13,247 bases of DNA from Thermoplasmatales archaeon (GCA_023128855.1 JAGMDE010000058.1:1-13247), one strand, 5' to 3'. Counted from the first letter of the stretch, positions 1-7,644 are shown. Translations and numbers: made by a program. The notes: a model not told the origin generated them from the sequence alone.

Positions 1-179
1 ATATTTGCAAATTCTTCTGCGATCTTTAAGAAATCAGAAAACTCTTTAGGGCAATCGATTACAAGAGTGACATAATAAACAGAAGCCTCACGAGGACGAT
101 CAACTTTCATCCTCTCAAACATCATCTCAAAATCTTGGATATAATCTAGCTTAACCTGAGTTTTTATCTCACATCCCAT
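1..179 (-). CDS. Unknown protein, N-terminal part, cut by window edge
   Basis: An open minus-strand frame of 59 complete codons runs from an ATG at 177-179 off the left edge. It begins MGCEIKTQVKLDY and has a charged, mixed alpha/beta character with a hydrophobic strand (VYYVTLVIDC) near residues 35-43, followed by an amphipathic stretch. The start is supported by GGTGAA about 4 bp before the ATG and by a TATA-like element (TTATAAAA on the minus strand, around 199-207) about 24 bp upstream. No signal peptide or membrane segment is visible in the part present. I do not recognise the family, and the missing C-terminus prevents any functional call. Codon use resembles its neighbours, so it is probably a real gene. 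Confidence 0.6.
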   Translation of the reverse strand, partial: MGCEIKTQVKLDYIQDFEMMFERMKVDRPREASVYYVTLVIDCPKEFSDFLKIAEEFAN

Positions 180-198
180 CTTATTCACCAATCCGCTT

Positions 199-207
199 TT
201 TATAAGT
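199..207 (-). promoter_or_regulatory. TATA-like element for the truncated left-edge gene
   Basis: On the minus strand the sequence reads CACTTATAAAAAG, centred about 24 bp before the ATG at 179. That is the usual archaeal distance from TATA to transcription start, so the transcript may have almost no leader. Inferred from sequence only. Confidence 0.35.
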
Positions 208-308
208 GAAACTACTTTTTCCTGCTTTCAATGCAAAAATGTATTTGACTTTTATATAATTTGTGGATGCATTAATACCTGCACATTTATGATCCAAAAA
301 ATAGATAG

Positions 309-497
309 TTACCAACGCATGCTATCTTTTATATAAAAATAAAAAATAAGAATAAAAAGAGGCATAAAATAATGTATAATTCCAAATAGTGAAAAGAATT
401 TAAAATTGCTGTACAGAAAGAACATTATAAACCATATTATCCAAATGATAAATACGGTTTGACATAATTCTACGCTGTGCTCCTCACCATATATCAT
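309..497 (-). CDS. Small two-segment membrane protein, unknown
   Basis: A 62-codon protein that is mostly hydrophobic. Residues about 14-29 (TVFIIWIIWFIMFFLY) and about 36-56 (LFGIIHYFMPLFILIFYFYI) should form two membrane-spanning helices joined by a short turn, with a charged N-terminus (EEH) and C-terminus (KDSMRW). The start at 495-497 is supported by a strong TATA box, TTTATATATAATG on the minus strand, centred about 30 bp upstream. Low-complexity AT-rich DNA can produce hydrophobic open frames by chance, so the promoter is the main support. No family recognised; it may be a small membrane protein or part of a toxin-type pair, but nothing shows this. Confidence 0.45.
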   Translation of the reverse strand: MIYGEEHSVELCQTVFIIWIIWFIMFFLYSNFKFFSLFGIIHYFMPLFILIFYFYIKDSMRW

Positions 498-521
498 ACT
501 ACCATATTATACTTTGTTACT

Positions 522-536
522 CATTATATATAAATA
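522..536 (-). promoter_or_regulatory. TATA box upstream of the small membrane protein at 309-497
   Basis: The minus strand carries TTTATATATAATG with an AT-rich flank. It lies about 25 bp before a predicted transcription start near 503, giving a leader of about 6 nt before the ATG at 497. Confidence 0.45.
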
Positions 537-580
537 TTATTTTATTAAAATATGTAAATTATCAAAATTTTCAACCAAAA

Positions 581-1063
581 TCAGCTTTTAAGTTTTTTAA
601 CCAATAAAGCTACCCTTTTACCAAGTTTTATTGCTGAATCCGCAGTTTTTTGATCAGGAGCTCCAGTGCACGCAACGCCATAATGACCGGCAGCATCCAA
701 TGGATCACCAACAATAATCATCCCATAAATCAACATGGCCTGAATAATTGACATAATTGTTGTTTCCTTTCCACCAGCATCATCACCAGATGTTGCAAAG
801 GCAGCACCGATTTTGTCACCCATTTGTTTACGGACGCCAACATATTTATCAAAAACATCTTTTAATTCAGCAGCCATTGTACCAAAATAAACAGGTGAAC
901 CTGCAATAATACCATCAGATGTAATAAAATCTTCTTTTGTAACTTCTGAAGCTGGTTTTAGTACGCATTCAACTTCATCTACTTGTTGAACTCCTTTTAC
1001 TACTTCTTCTGCAAGTTTTTTCGTATTACCTGATTTTGAAAAATACATTACTAATACTTTCAT
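581..1063 (-). CDS. Flavodoxin family protein (FMN-binding)
   Basis: A 160-residue flavodoxin-fold protein. The N-terminal strand and phosphate-binding loop, MKVLVMYFSKSGNTKKLAEE, hold the family's FMN-phosphate motif S-x-S-G-N-T at residues 9-14. GSPVYFGTMAAELKDVFD (55-72) is the second FMN-contacting loop, and TSGDDAGGKETT (91-102) matches the third, as in WrbA/NAD(P)H:quinone oxidoreductase-like and other single-domain flavodoxins. A longer frame opens at 1102, but the methionine at 1061-1063 directly precedes the beta-1 strand and leaves a 16 bp gap to the upstream gene, so I prefer it. It forms an operon with the 84-residue gene at 1080-1334. Likely role: cytoplasmic electron carrier or flavin reductase. 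The exact partner cannot be told from sequence. Confidence 0.9.
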   Translation of the reverse strand: MKVLVMYFSKSGNTKKLAEEVVKGVQQVDEVECVLKPASEVTKEDFITSDGIIAGSPVYFGTMAAELKDVFDKYVGVRKQMGDKIGAAFATSGDDAGGKETTIMSIIQAMLIYGMIIVGDPLDAAGHYGVACTGAPDQKTADSAIKLGKRVALLVKKLKS

Positions 1064-1079
1064 AGTTATCTTATCAAGT

Positions 1080-1334
1080 TTATTTCTTTTTAATATTATC
1101 AATATCTTTGAAATATTTCCGACAGTCTCTTTTAATTAAAGCCATTTGCTGATTTGGAATTCTATAGGATTGTTGAGTATATTCAAGGGCAAAAATCATT
1201 CCATGAATAAATGCGCCTAAATTGTATTCCTTCTCCTTACTAAGTTTAAATATGTCATCAGCAATTTTAACTGCATCACCGACTGTATAAGCAGATTTTC
1301 CAGCGTCTTCATTTGTTTTCTTCTTATGAGCCAT
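1080..1334 (-). CDS. Unknown small helical protein, first gene of the flavodoxin operon
   Basis: An 84-residue soluble protein with lysine-rich ends (MAHKKKTNED and DNIKKK). The middle, about residues 17-57, looks helical (VGDAVKIADDIFKLSKEKEY, then an LGAFIHGMIFALEYTQQ helix). There are no cysteine clusters and no signal peptide. The ATG at 1332-1334 lies about 25 bp downstream of a TATA-like element (TAATTTATATTA on the minus strand, around 1354-1366), so the message is probably leaderless. The stop is 16 bp before the flavodoxin start, implying cotranscription and possibly a related redox role. That link is inference from position only; I do not recognise the family. Confidence 0.7.
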   Translation of the reverse strand: MAHKKKTNEDAGKSAYTVGDAVKIADDIFKLSKEKEYNLGAFIHGMIFALEYTQQSYRIPNQQMALIKRDCRKYFKDIDNIKKK

Positions 1335-1351
1335 GTCGTCCCGTATAATCT

Positions 1352-1366
1352 AGTAATATAAATTAG
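1352..1366 (-). promoter_or_regulatory. TATA box of the flavodoxin operon
   Basis: On the minus strand: CTAATTTATATTACTA, centred about 25 bp before the ATG at 1334. This spacing predicts a leaderless transcript for the 84-residue gene and the flavodoxin behind it. Confidence 0.5.
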
Positions 1367-1384
1367 TTTTTGACAAAAAAATTG

Positions 1385-1470
1385 GAGGAAAAAAAGAAGG
1401 AAGGCTGGCCTCAATAGGAGGGGATGGGATGCACTCTATCAAAAACTACCAGCCCGATTCCTTCCATCCC
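1385..1470 (-). ncRNA. Candidate structured RNA, or long-loop terminator
   Basis: A GC-rich island in AT-rich DNA. On the minus strand 1464-1449 pairs with 1408-1396: GAAGGAA with TTCCTTC and GGCTGG with CCAGCC, 13 base pairs interrupted by a 3-nt bulge (CGA complement at 1455-1457). The 40-nt loop holds a further CCTC/GAGG hairpin at 1409-1421. The long stem is followed at once by seven T (minus strand, 1395-1389), which is terminator-like. A TATA-like TTTAAAAG at about 1488-1496, preceded by CGAAAAAAG, would start a transcript near 1468, just before the stem. Both signals fit a short minus-strand RNA of about 80 nt. It could instead be a terminator for something upstream. I do not recognise it as a known RNA family. 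Confidence 0.4.
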
Positions 1471-1812
1471 TTAGAAGTATAACCTCTTTTAAATGCTTTT
1501 TTCGCAGATAGATATGCAAGAATATATGTAGTTAAAGGTTCTGACACAATATTAACAGTTTAGATCTTATTTAAATTATTAGCATTTTCTATCTGTTTTG
1601 TTAAATCATCAAGAAAACGAGCGAAAAGTATTATCCAAACTGTAAAAAAAGATATAAGAGCAATGCTACCATTATGCTGCTTTTTCTCACATCTAACTCC
1701 CTTTTTTTGTAATTATGTTTAGTTTATATGGTATATTATACTTTTTGCCTTTTGATCTCAAAATGGAAAATAAGCCATCCTACAACCTAGGAGACACATT
1801 GTGACTCCTATC
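1471..1812. other. Mostly non-coding stretch with a small startless frame
   Basis: No convincing gene. The minus-strand frame 1560-1688 translates as a plausible membrane peptide (IALISFFTVWIILFARFLDD, then a polar tail ending LNKI), but it has no ATG, GTG or TTG start. A GTG at about 1690 with GGGAG upstream opens a different frame that stops after 19 codons. A TATA-like CCATATAAAC lies near 1726-1735. This could be a small membrane gene broken by a one-base frameshift, or chance. Confidence 0.25.
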
Positions 1813-2055
1813 TTATGCTTTTTTCAAAGTAGGTTTTAATGACATCTTTTTATAAAAACGACATGTTAATGGTACAGTTATAACATATACGATTGAAGTG
1901 AAAGACACTAGTACCCCGACAATTGGAAGCCCCCGCCAAAGACCTAAGATCATATATGTTAATGCGGGTACTAAACAAGCTGTGGATATTATCAAAAACC
2001 TTCTTTTAAATTGATGATATGTAGTTGCTCTAAAAGGAAATTTTAATTCTTTCAT
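1813..2055 (-). CDS. Small two-segment membrane protein, unknown
   Basis: An 80-residue protein with a basic N-terminus (MKELKFPFRATTYHQFKRR), two hydrophobic segments at about residues 20-38 (FLIISTACLVPALTYMILGL) and 45-64 (IVGVLVSFTSIVYVITVPLT), and a basic tail (CRFYKKMSLKPTLKKA). The charge pattern suggests both ends in the cytoplasm. A TATA-like element (GTCGAAATAAAAGATG on the minus strand, centred near 2077) sits about 22-24 bp before the ATG at 2055, so the transcript may be leaderless. No family recognised. Mixed codon use and balanced composition make it more convincing than a chance hydrophobic frame. Confidence 0.55.
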   Translation of the reverse strand: MKELKFPFRATTYHQFKRRFLIISTACLVPALTYMILGLWRGLPIVGVLVSFTSIVYVITVPLTCRFYKKMSLKPTLKKA

Positions 2056-2147
2056 ACTTCATTCGCTCCATCTTTTATTTCGACTCTATTAATTTATTCT
2101 GCACTCTACTATCTTGACTTAGTGTTTCCAACCATGTTGTAGTTCTA

Positions 2148-2489
2148 CTATAGATCTAGCGACTTGTTAAAGATTGAAAACTTTAGTGTTCGTAATACTG
2201 GACTAAGGTTTATAAATCTTTGTAAGAAATTGAATCGCACTAGATTAACTGATTTACTTTTCGCTATAGTTATAGGTTTCACATCTGATTTTGATGGCTT
2301 ATCTCTATACTTTGGACCCACTACTATTGCATCTACAAAGTAGATGCCATCTGGTTCAACTTCTATGTGATACACTGGAACCTGATCGTATACTTTGTCT
2401 ATGGATTCTACGAATCTTCCCTCGTCTAGAGTAGCTATTATGTCACCGATTTCTAAGTATTGAAAATGTGATAAAAAATGGTTTGTCAA
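2148..2489 (-). pseudogene. Relic of a surface protein with the end of a Hint-like domain
   Basis: A 113-codon frame that opens only at a TTG. From residue 11 (YLEIGDIIAT) to about residue 59 it resembles the C-terminal half of Hint (hedgehog/intein) domains: an LEIGD-type strand, then VPVYHIEVEPDGIYFVDAIVV, which is the usual 'vynleVe..h.Yfv.giLvHN' block. The final catalytic HN pair is absent (VVGPK instead), so splicing or cleavage is unlikely. The tail (FNFLQRFINLSPVLRTL) resembles the C-terminal signature of the protease at 8854-11595. The first 10 residues look out of place, and no upstream Hint half (no catalytic Cys/Ser block) is found. I read it as the surviving 3' end of a larger gene; the Hint call is by pattern recognition only. 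Confidence 0.4.
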
Positions 2490-2678
2490 AACGACCCTTA
2501 ACTAAGGAAGACACCATTTTTGTCTCTGGTCTTGTGTTATTCGGGAATCCACTTCCTTTCGTTGTTGTGGATACAGATCCAAAAGGGAGTGTTACAATGG
2601 GCGAGATGACCCATATTAGGGTCAAAGGAGAAACTGTAAAAACCAGCGAAGAGAAAACCCATGAAATAACTATAATGT

Positions 2679-3821
2679 TTATATATCATATGGTTCTTCT
2701 GCTGGACGCCAATCAAATTTTACAAATAATGGAAGTTTAAAATCCCAAATTAGGCGATCAATTATTATTTTTTTACCAATAATAGGATATGGTAAAAGCC
2801 GTGGACGATTCCAATAGTTATTATCCCATGTGTTATTACAATATGTGAGTTTTTCGAAAATAAATTCAGCATGTTTTTTATTGAGAATAAAATTGTTATA
2901 ATTAATGATATTATGTTTTGAATTAGTAATAGTAATACCTTTCACATTTCTAATTATATTATTACTTACAATATCATTATTTTCAGAATAACGTATAACT
3001 ATTCCCTGAATATTTCTAGTGATAATATTATGATTGATTTCATTATAGGAACCACCACCGATTGATATACCACCATAATATTTATTTAACGTCATATGTC
3101 TGGAAATAGTATTCCCCGAAATGATATTATTACTTGAATTAAAAAGCGTAATCCCTCCCATTCTATTCTTAGTAATAATATTTCCAGTTAAAGTATTATT
3201 TGATGATTCAAATAATAAGATACCCGAGCCAAAGATTAAGAATTTATTTTTTGTGATAATATTATTGCTAATGATGTTATTTGATGAACTATCTAATCGA
3301 ATACCACATAAACCATTATGTGAAATGATATTATTTGTAATGGTAATATTATTCGATGCTATATATATACCACAACCTTCAACCAAATTTTTACTACTGT
3401 TTCTTATTGTAAATCCACTAATCTTAATATCATCAATAAGGGTGGTTACTACATTTCCAGCGCCTTTACCATCAATAACAGTTTCATTTCTATCCTCACC
3501 AATAAGATTGATTTTCTCGTGCATAAAGATATTCTCATAATATGTTCCATTAAATACAAAAACATTCCAATAGCGACTTGCGTTATTGACACCCTCCTGT
3601 ATAGTTCTAACGTGAATTGCATTATACCAGCCTGGTTCTTGATCATCATCGACAAATATAGTATTGATGCTAGGTAATGGTACAATATTCGACTCTGTTC
3701 TATTTTCATTGTTTTTTACATTTTGATTTTCAAGTCTTGATTCTAAAGTTAATGCTGATGCAATGCTAGTAGAAAAAAACAGAATTATCAGTATGATTGC
3801 GATATATCTTCTTCCTATCAC
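2679..3821 (-). CDS. Secreted NosD-like right-handed beta-helix protein
   Basis: A 380-residue secreted protein. Residues 1-23 form a signal peptide (RR, then IAIILIILFFSTSIASA). The N-terminal cap of the beta-helix is at 53-115 (TIFVDDD, WYNAIHVRTIQEGV, VFVFNGTYYEN, INLIGEDRNETVIDG). Many asparagine-rich PbH1-type coils follow, about 130-325 (NNIISHNGLCGI, SSNNIISNNIITKN and so on), as in NosD/CASH carbohydrate-binding or sugar-hydrolase families. The end is FDWRPAEEPYDI, shared with two other proteins here. Its GTG start at 3819-3821 overlaps the TGA of the upstream protease by 4 bp, and GGAG lies about 10 bp before it, so the pair is probably translationally coupled. Likely role: extracellular polysaccharide binding or degradation, or a structural surface protein. 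No catalytic residues can be assigned. Confidence 0.85.
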   Translation of the reverse strand: MIGRRYIAIILIILFFSTSIASALTLESRLENQNVKNNENRTESNIVPLPSINTIFVDDDQEPGWYNAIHVRTIQEGVNNASRYWNVFVFNGTYYENIFMHEKINLIGEDRNETVIDGKGAGNVVTTLIDDIKISGFTIRNSSKNLVEGCGIYIASNNITITNNIISHNGLCGIRLDSSSNNIISNNIITKNKFLIFGSGILLFESSNNTLTGNIITKNRMGGITLFNSSNNIISGNTISRHMTLNKYYGGISIGGGSYNEINHNIITRNIQGIVIRYSENNDIVSNNIIRNVKGITITNSKHNIINYNNFILNKKHAEFIFEKLTYCNNTWDNNYWNRPRLLPYPIIGKKIIIDRLIWDFKLPLFVKFDWRPAEEPYDI

Positions 3822-6478
3822 TTCATCTTCTCCAGATTGGTATTATAATTGCTAGATGGAATTTCATATGGTTCTTTTGCTGGACACCAGTCGAAATTAC
3901 ATCGAATTCTGGGTATCCTTAAATAAAATATAAATGATAAATCAGATAACCTATATGGAATACGTTTAGGAGTTAATCTAAATATATTCGATTTTAATCC
4001 TATCCAGTCATCCCAATAATTTCTCTTCCATTTGTTGAAGTAAGAGTTTCTAAAGGATGCATGTTCATAGATGAATCGGGGATTATCATTTATAAAATTG
4101 TTATAAAGGATCTCGTTTTTGTTACTCATTTTTACAAGACGTACACCAATAAAATTATTTATGATATCATTATTGCATATAATGTTTTTACTAGATTTTT
4201 CAAGCCTTAAACCCATCCAATTAAATGTAATTGTGTTACAACAGATAAGACAATTACTAGATTTTTCAAGCTTTATGCCTATAGCATCAAATGTAGCGTT
4301 ATTGCCAATTTTGTTGCTAGAAACAACACAATTTTGAACATCATACAATAATATGACACAATATGTAATATTAAATGAAGAAATATTATAAACAGTAGTA
4401 AATTCACTAACAATGGTAAATCCACTGATATTTACTCTATTAGCAGTAACTTTAACAATATAAATATCATTAAAAGAACCAGTATATAATGATATATCTT
4501 CGAAAAAGCTATAATTATAACTAATTATTGTAGTATTTTTATTTTCACCAGTCAGTGTTATTGATTTATCTATTAATAATTTCTCATAATAGGTTCCATT
4601 ATGAACATAAACACTATCGCCATCACCTGAAACAAAAATAGCATCTTGAATAGAAGTATAATCCACCCCAGGCCCATCATCGTCATCGACAATAAATGTA
4701 TTATATCTGTTGTTTACTATTATCATAATTTTGTCTTTATACAAACCATTGCTACAAACAACCTTCAATCTAATATTATTAATGCCTTCATCTAAGATGG
4801 TGGTATCTATCGAACACAGAACATCGTTTTCAATACTTGTTGTCGAATTCACTAGTTCTATCCAGCTTCCTTCTCTAGGATATTGTCCTTTACAATATTC
4901 TACAACAAAATATTGAAATCCATCACCTGTTGCTGAACCAACTATGTCTATTGTGCCTTTAACTATCTCGTAATGTAACGGAGATGTTATTTCTGATTTT
5001 GCAGGACCTGGTCCTCTTATAAGCATCTCATAAGCATTTACTCTGCCACGTCCAATCCTAAATGGGAGAGATAATCTATCTGCACTATAGTATATGCTTG
5101 CTCTGACTAAATCTGGACTTATATCTTGATATTTTGAAAGAATAAGACCTGCTAATCCTGCTACATGTGGACATGCCATTGAAGTACCAGATGCAAAGTA
5201 ATAATCTTCATCTACAATATGGGTTTCATCACTATACATATCCGTATCTTTCGCCCGTAATGATAGAATGTCTACTCCTGGTGCGGCGACATCAATCCAT
5301 TTTCCATAGGTTGAAAACCATGCTCTTTTATCTTTATTATTTGTTGCGCCAACCGCAATAACATTATCAAGAGCAGCAGGATAGAATTTTTGATCTTTTG
5401 GATTATTTCCTGCACCAGCAACTAGAACAACACCGTTAATATAAGCAAAATTTGTCACATCGCGTAATAATTTCATAAAAGCACGAGAACCAAAGCTCAT
5501 ACTAATAACATCGGCACCGTTTTTTACTGCATAAATTATACCTTTAGCAACAGCAACCATGTTTAATGACATAGTATTTCCAGTTTTGATTGACATTATC
5601 TTTGAATTCCAACATACTCCTGCAACTCCAATACTATTATTGGTTACTGCAGCGGCTATACCAGCGCAATGTGTCCCATGACCATAAGAATCCATGGGAT
5701 CATTATCTTTATTGACAAAATCCCATCCTCTCACATCATCAACAAAATCATTTCCATCATCATCAACATTGTTATCCGGGATTTCATCCTCGTTAACCCA
5801 TATATTATCCGCAAGATCAGGATGATTATAATCAACACCAGAATCAATAACAGCAATAACAATATCTTGATCACCAGTTGTTACATTCCATGCCTCAGGA
5901 GCGTTAATATCAGCATCAGAAGTTCCACCGGTTTGACCGATGTTGTGTAATGCCCATTGTTCATTAAAAAAAGGATCATTGGGAACCTTACAAGTGTGAA
6001 GAATATAATTAGGCTCTGCATACTTGATATTAGGATCCTTAGCATATTCTTCAGCAGCAGCTAATATATCGGCATTTTCAGTCAAAGTAAACTTATAAAC
6101 ATTAGATAGAGAACAATCTGGAATTGAATTGAAGATTTTTTCAGAAAATGTAACAGCATATTTTTTATTCAACCGATCTACTGATTCTATACCTGTGATT
6201 ATTATTTCTTTTTCCTTCTCTAAAAAACTTAAAGTATTTTCTTCTTTAAACTTGACAATGAGTACTCTAGGGATAAAATTAGAATCAAAATTCGAGTCCG
6301 ACATAAAGTCATCTAGTGCTATATTATCGATTTCATCGTAATCATTAATTATTGGCTCTTCAATTTCAATACTTTCTGCAACTTGATTCACGATTTTTAA
6401 ACCTATGGTTGATACTGACGAACCATTTACGATAAAAATCATGCCGATAATCGCCAAAGCGATATATCTTTTCTTCAT
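3818..6478 (-). CDS. Secreted subtilase (S8) with C-terminal beta-helix domain
   Basis: An 886-residue secreted serine protease. The signal peptide is about 1-25. An inhibitor-type prodomain (71-160) starts RVLIVKFKEE and ends IKYAEPNYIL. The subtilisin catalytic domain is about 165-485 with Asp212 (AVIDSGVDY), His267 (GHGTHCAG), oxyanion Asn358 (VAGAGNN) and Ser433 (GTSMACPHVAG), so all key residues are present. A beta-sandwich domain follows (about 495-590), then a short beta-helix domain (593-850) with the cap VDDDDGPGVDYTSIQDAI and NGTYYEKLLIDKSI. The end, FDWCPAKEPYEI, carries a 13-residue extension. A TATA element (TTATATATA, about 6497-6506) lies about 24 bp before the ATG, suggesting a leaderless message. 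It probably acts outside the cell on proteins, with the beta-helix anchoring or binding glycans. It leads an operon with the gene at 2679. Confidence 0.93.
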   Translation of the reverse strand: MKKRYIALAIIGMIFIVNGSSVSTIGLKIVNQVAESIEIEEPIINDYDEIDNIALDDFMSDSNFDSNFIPRVLIVKFKEENTLSFLEKEKEIIITGIESVDRLNKKYAVTFSEKIFNSIPDCSLSNVYKFTLTENADILAAAEEYAKDPNIKYAEPNYILHTCKVPNDPFFNEQWALHNIGQTGGTSDADINAPEAWNVTTGDQDIVIAVIDSGVDYNHPDLADNIWVNEDEIPDNNVDDDGNDFVDDVRGWDFVNKDNDPMDSYGHGTHCAGIAAAVTNNSIGVAGVCWNSKIMSIKTGNTMSLNMVAVAKGIIYAVKNGADVISMSFGSRAFMKLLRDVTNFAYINGVVLVAGAGNNPKDQKFYPAALDNVIAVGATNNKDKRAWFSTYGKWIDVAAPGVDILSLRAKDTDMYSDETHIVDEDYYFASGTSMACPHVAGLAGLILSKYQDISPDLVRASIYYSADRLSLPFRIGRGRVNAYEMLIRGPGPAKSEITSPLHYEIVKGTIDIVGSATGDGFQYFVVEYCKGQYPREGSWIELVNSTTSIENDVLCSIDTTILDEGINNIRLKVVCSNGLYKDKIMIIVNNRYNTFIVDDDDGPGVDYTSIQDAIFVSGDGDSVYVHNGTYYEKLLIDKSITLTGENKNTTIISYNYSFFEDISLYTGSFNDIYIVKVTANRVNISGFTIVSEFTTVYNISSFNITYCVILLYDVQNCVVSSNKIGNNATFDAIGIKLEKSSNCLICCNTITFNWMGLRLEKSSKNIICNNDIINNFIGVRLVKMSNKNEILYNNFINDNPRFIYEHASFRNSYFNKWKRNYWDDWIGLKSNIFRLTPKRIPYRLSDLSFIFYLRIPRIRCNFDWCPAKEPYEIPSSNYNTNLEKMK

Positions 6479-6495
6479 TATTTAACAACCTTTTC

Positions 6496-6508
6496 AGTAT
6501 ATATAATA
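6496..6508 (-). promoter_or_regulatory. TATA box of the module A protease operon
   Basis: Minus strand TTATTATATATACTG, about 24 bp upstream of the ATG at 6478. No Shine-Dalgarno lies between them, so a leaderless start is likely. Confidence 0.5.
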
Positions 6509-6768
6509 ATAGATAGTTTATAATAATTATGTAATAAAAATATGACAAAATGTAATAAAGGATGTATAAATGATTTCGTCTTGTTAAGGGTACTGTTAAC
6601 TTAGGATTTTTTATCCCAAGTACAATTAAGCATAATGTATAAATCATGGGTGATAGATAAAGATAATGGATAAGCAACACGAAAACATGTCATGAGAAAA
6701 AAAAGATTCTCTTACATGATCTATGAATTATCATAGAAGAGAGTGTTAATAGTTTTTTAAGTATAGTT

Positions 6769-7066
6769 TCACCTTGCTACAAATAGTTTTTCAAGTAATG
6801 TCATCAGTAGCGGAAATCTCTCTACGAATGGTGCCCACATCGCTCTATCTCTGCTTTTCTTTATTATATCAACACTGTATGCTTATCTCATTCTGTACCC
6901 CATTTCCGGCCACCAATACCACATTATTTGTACCCATACTTCGACTATGAAACACCAGAATCATTTCCATACACGCTACTGCCAAGTGAAGAAATTTGTC
7001 TATTCATAGCATACAACTTTGATGTTGCTATAATACCAGGAATATACACGATAACAACCCAGATCT
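6769..7066 (-). pseudogene. Decayed gene ending in the FP-x-L C-terminal signature
   Basis: The only sequence in the 6479-7125 gap that looks protein-like. The minus-strand frame 6769-6892 encodes a tail (RAMWAPFVERFPLLMTLLEK, then LFVAR and stop at 6769-6771) that resembles the end of the protease at 8854-11595 (FLNFFPRLQQFF). In the same frame it is preceded by a TAA (6893-6895) and, further up, WVQIMWYWWPEMGYRMR. A neighbouring minus frame gives VVIVYIPGIIATSKLYAMN and GSSVYGNDSGVS. No start codon opens a long frame. I read it as a surface-protein gene broken by stops and frameshifts. A plus-strand frame over 6809-7066 is also open but has no start. Low certainty for the extent, moderate for the C-terminal signature. 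Confidence 0.35.
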
Positions 7067-7081
7067 AACCAACAACACCAT

Positions 7082-7116
7082 AAAAAAAATTAAACTTTAG
7101 CCGAGTAATCTCGGCT
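7082..7116 (-). terminator. Hairpin terminator after the 168-residue membrane protein
   Basis: A perfect 7-bp stem, AGCCGAG (7099-7105) with CTCGGCT (7110-7116), closes on a TAAT loop. On the minus strand it begins 9 bp after the stop at 7126 and is followed by AAAGTTTAA and eight T (7089-7082). The plus strand side has seven T at 7121-7127, so it could work in both directions. Confidence 0.65.
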
Positions 7117-7125
7117 CATCTTTTT

Positions 7126-7632
7126 TTACATGAATCCCATCCAGTATCCAGTTTCCAGCCACAAATGAAAAGCAAGAGCTAACATTACCCCTGACCTATG
7201 ACCAAGAAGACAAGAAGCAGCTGTCAATATAGAAAATTCCAAAAGGATAAACATAAACATTGCCTCGGCTGTAAAAGGTTTCATATCGTTAGTCGGGAGA
7301 TAACCATTTTCATGACCATATTTTTGCCAACGAGCTGTAAACATAGACATTATGCTGATGCCTATGAAACTAGACCTGCTTTTCATAAAAAGCAGTAACC
7401 ATCCTAATCCAAGTCCAAGCCCTGTCAGACTGAACAACAATCTAAAATTGCTAAGATTTAATTGACAAGAACTTTTTAGTTCAACTTCTGATATATAATC
7501 ATCACTGATATCTTGATTATCTATTGATATATTTTCTTTTTTTAGACTAACAGCATCAGCAGTAAAACAGACACTGAAAGACGTCACAATTATAAGACTT
7601 GCCATCAAAACTGTTAATACTGTTTTTTTCAT
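7126..7632 (-). CDS. Membrane protein with signal peptide, unknown
   Basis: A 168-residue protein. Residues 1-27 are a signal peptide or first membrane segment (KKTVLTVLMASLIIVTSFSV, cleavable near FTADA). A polar outer segment (28-60, rich in D, S and E) follows, then hydrophobic helices at about 63-83 (with a glycine run, GLGLGLGW), 122-142 (AEAMFMFILLEFSILTAASC) and 147-167. The start is fixed by GAGGTGAG about 9-16 bp before the ATG at 7632; that ribosome site overlaps the stop of the zinc-ribbon gene upstream, so the two are almost certainly cotranscribed and coupled. A hairpin terminator lies directly after the stop. I do not recognise the family. Confidence 0.75.
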   Translation of the reverse strand: MKKTVLTVLMASLIIVTSFSVCFTADAVSLKKENISIDNQDISDDYISEVELKSSCQLNLSNFRLLFSLTGLGLGLGWLLLFMKSRSSFIGISIMSMFTARWQKYGHENGYLPTNDMKPFTAEAMFMFILLEFSILTAASCLLGHRSGVMLALAFHLWLETGYWMGFM

Positions 7633-7644
7633 GTCACACTCACC

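Larger units (their letters stand above)
6479..7125. other. Intergenic region between the two protease modules
   Basis: Besides the TATA box at 6496-6508, the decayed gene at 6769-7066 and the terminator hairpin at 7082-7116, I see no intact gene. Positions 6510-6768 are very AT-rich with no convincing coding frame. Confidence 0.5.

Noticed and set aside
1385..1470. SRP RNA, RNase P RNA or C/D-box RNA at the GC-rich island
   Set aside because: I looked for their conserved motifs (SRP loop core, RNase P CR-I, C and D boxes) and found none; it is also too short for the first two.
3121..3540. A 139-codon plus-strand hydrophobic frame inside the beta-helix gene
   Set aside because: It is the antisense of repetitive Asn/Ile-rich PbH1 coils, which automatically reads as hydrophobic sequence; no promoter or ribosome site.
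6366..6680. A 104-codon minus-strand frame overlapping the module A protease start
   Set aside because: It is mostly Tyr/Ile/Leu from AT-rich DNA, overlaps the signal peptide region in another frame, and contains the protease promoter.
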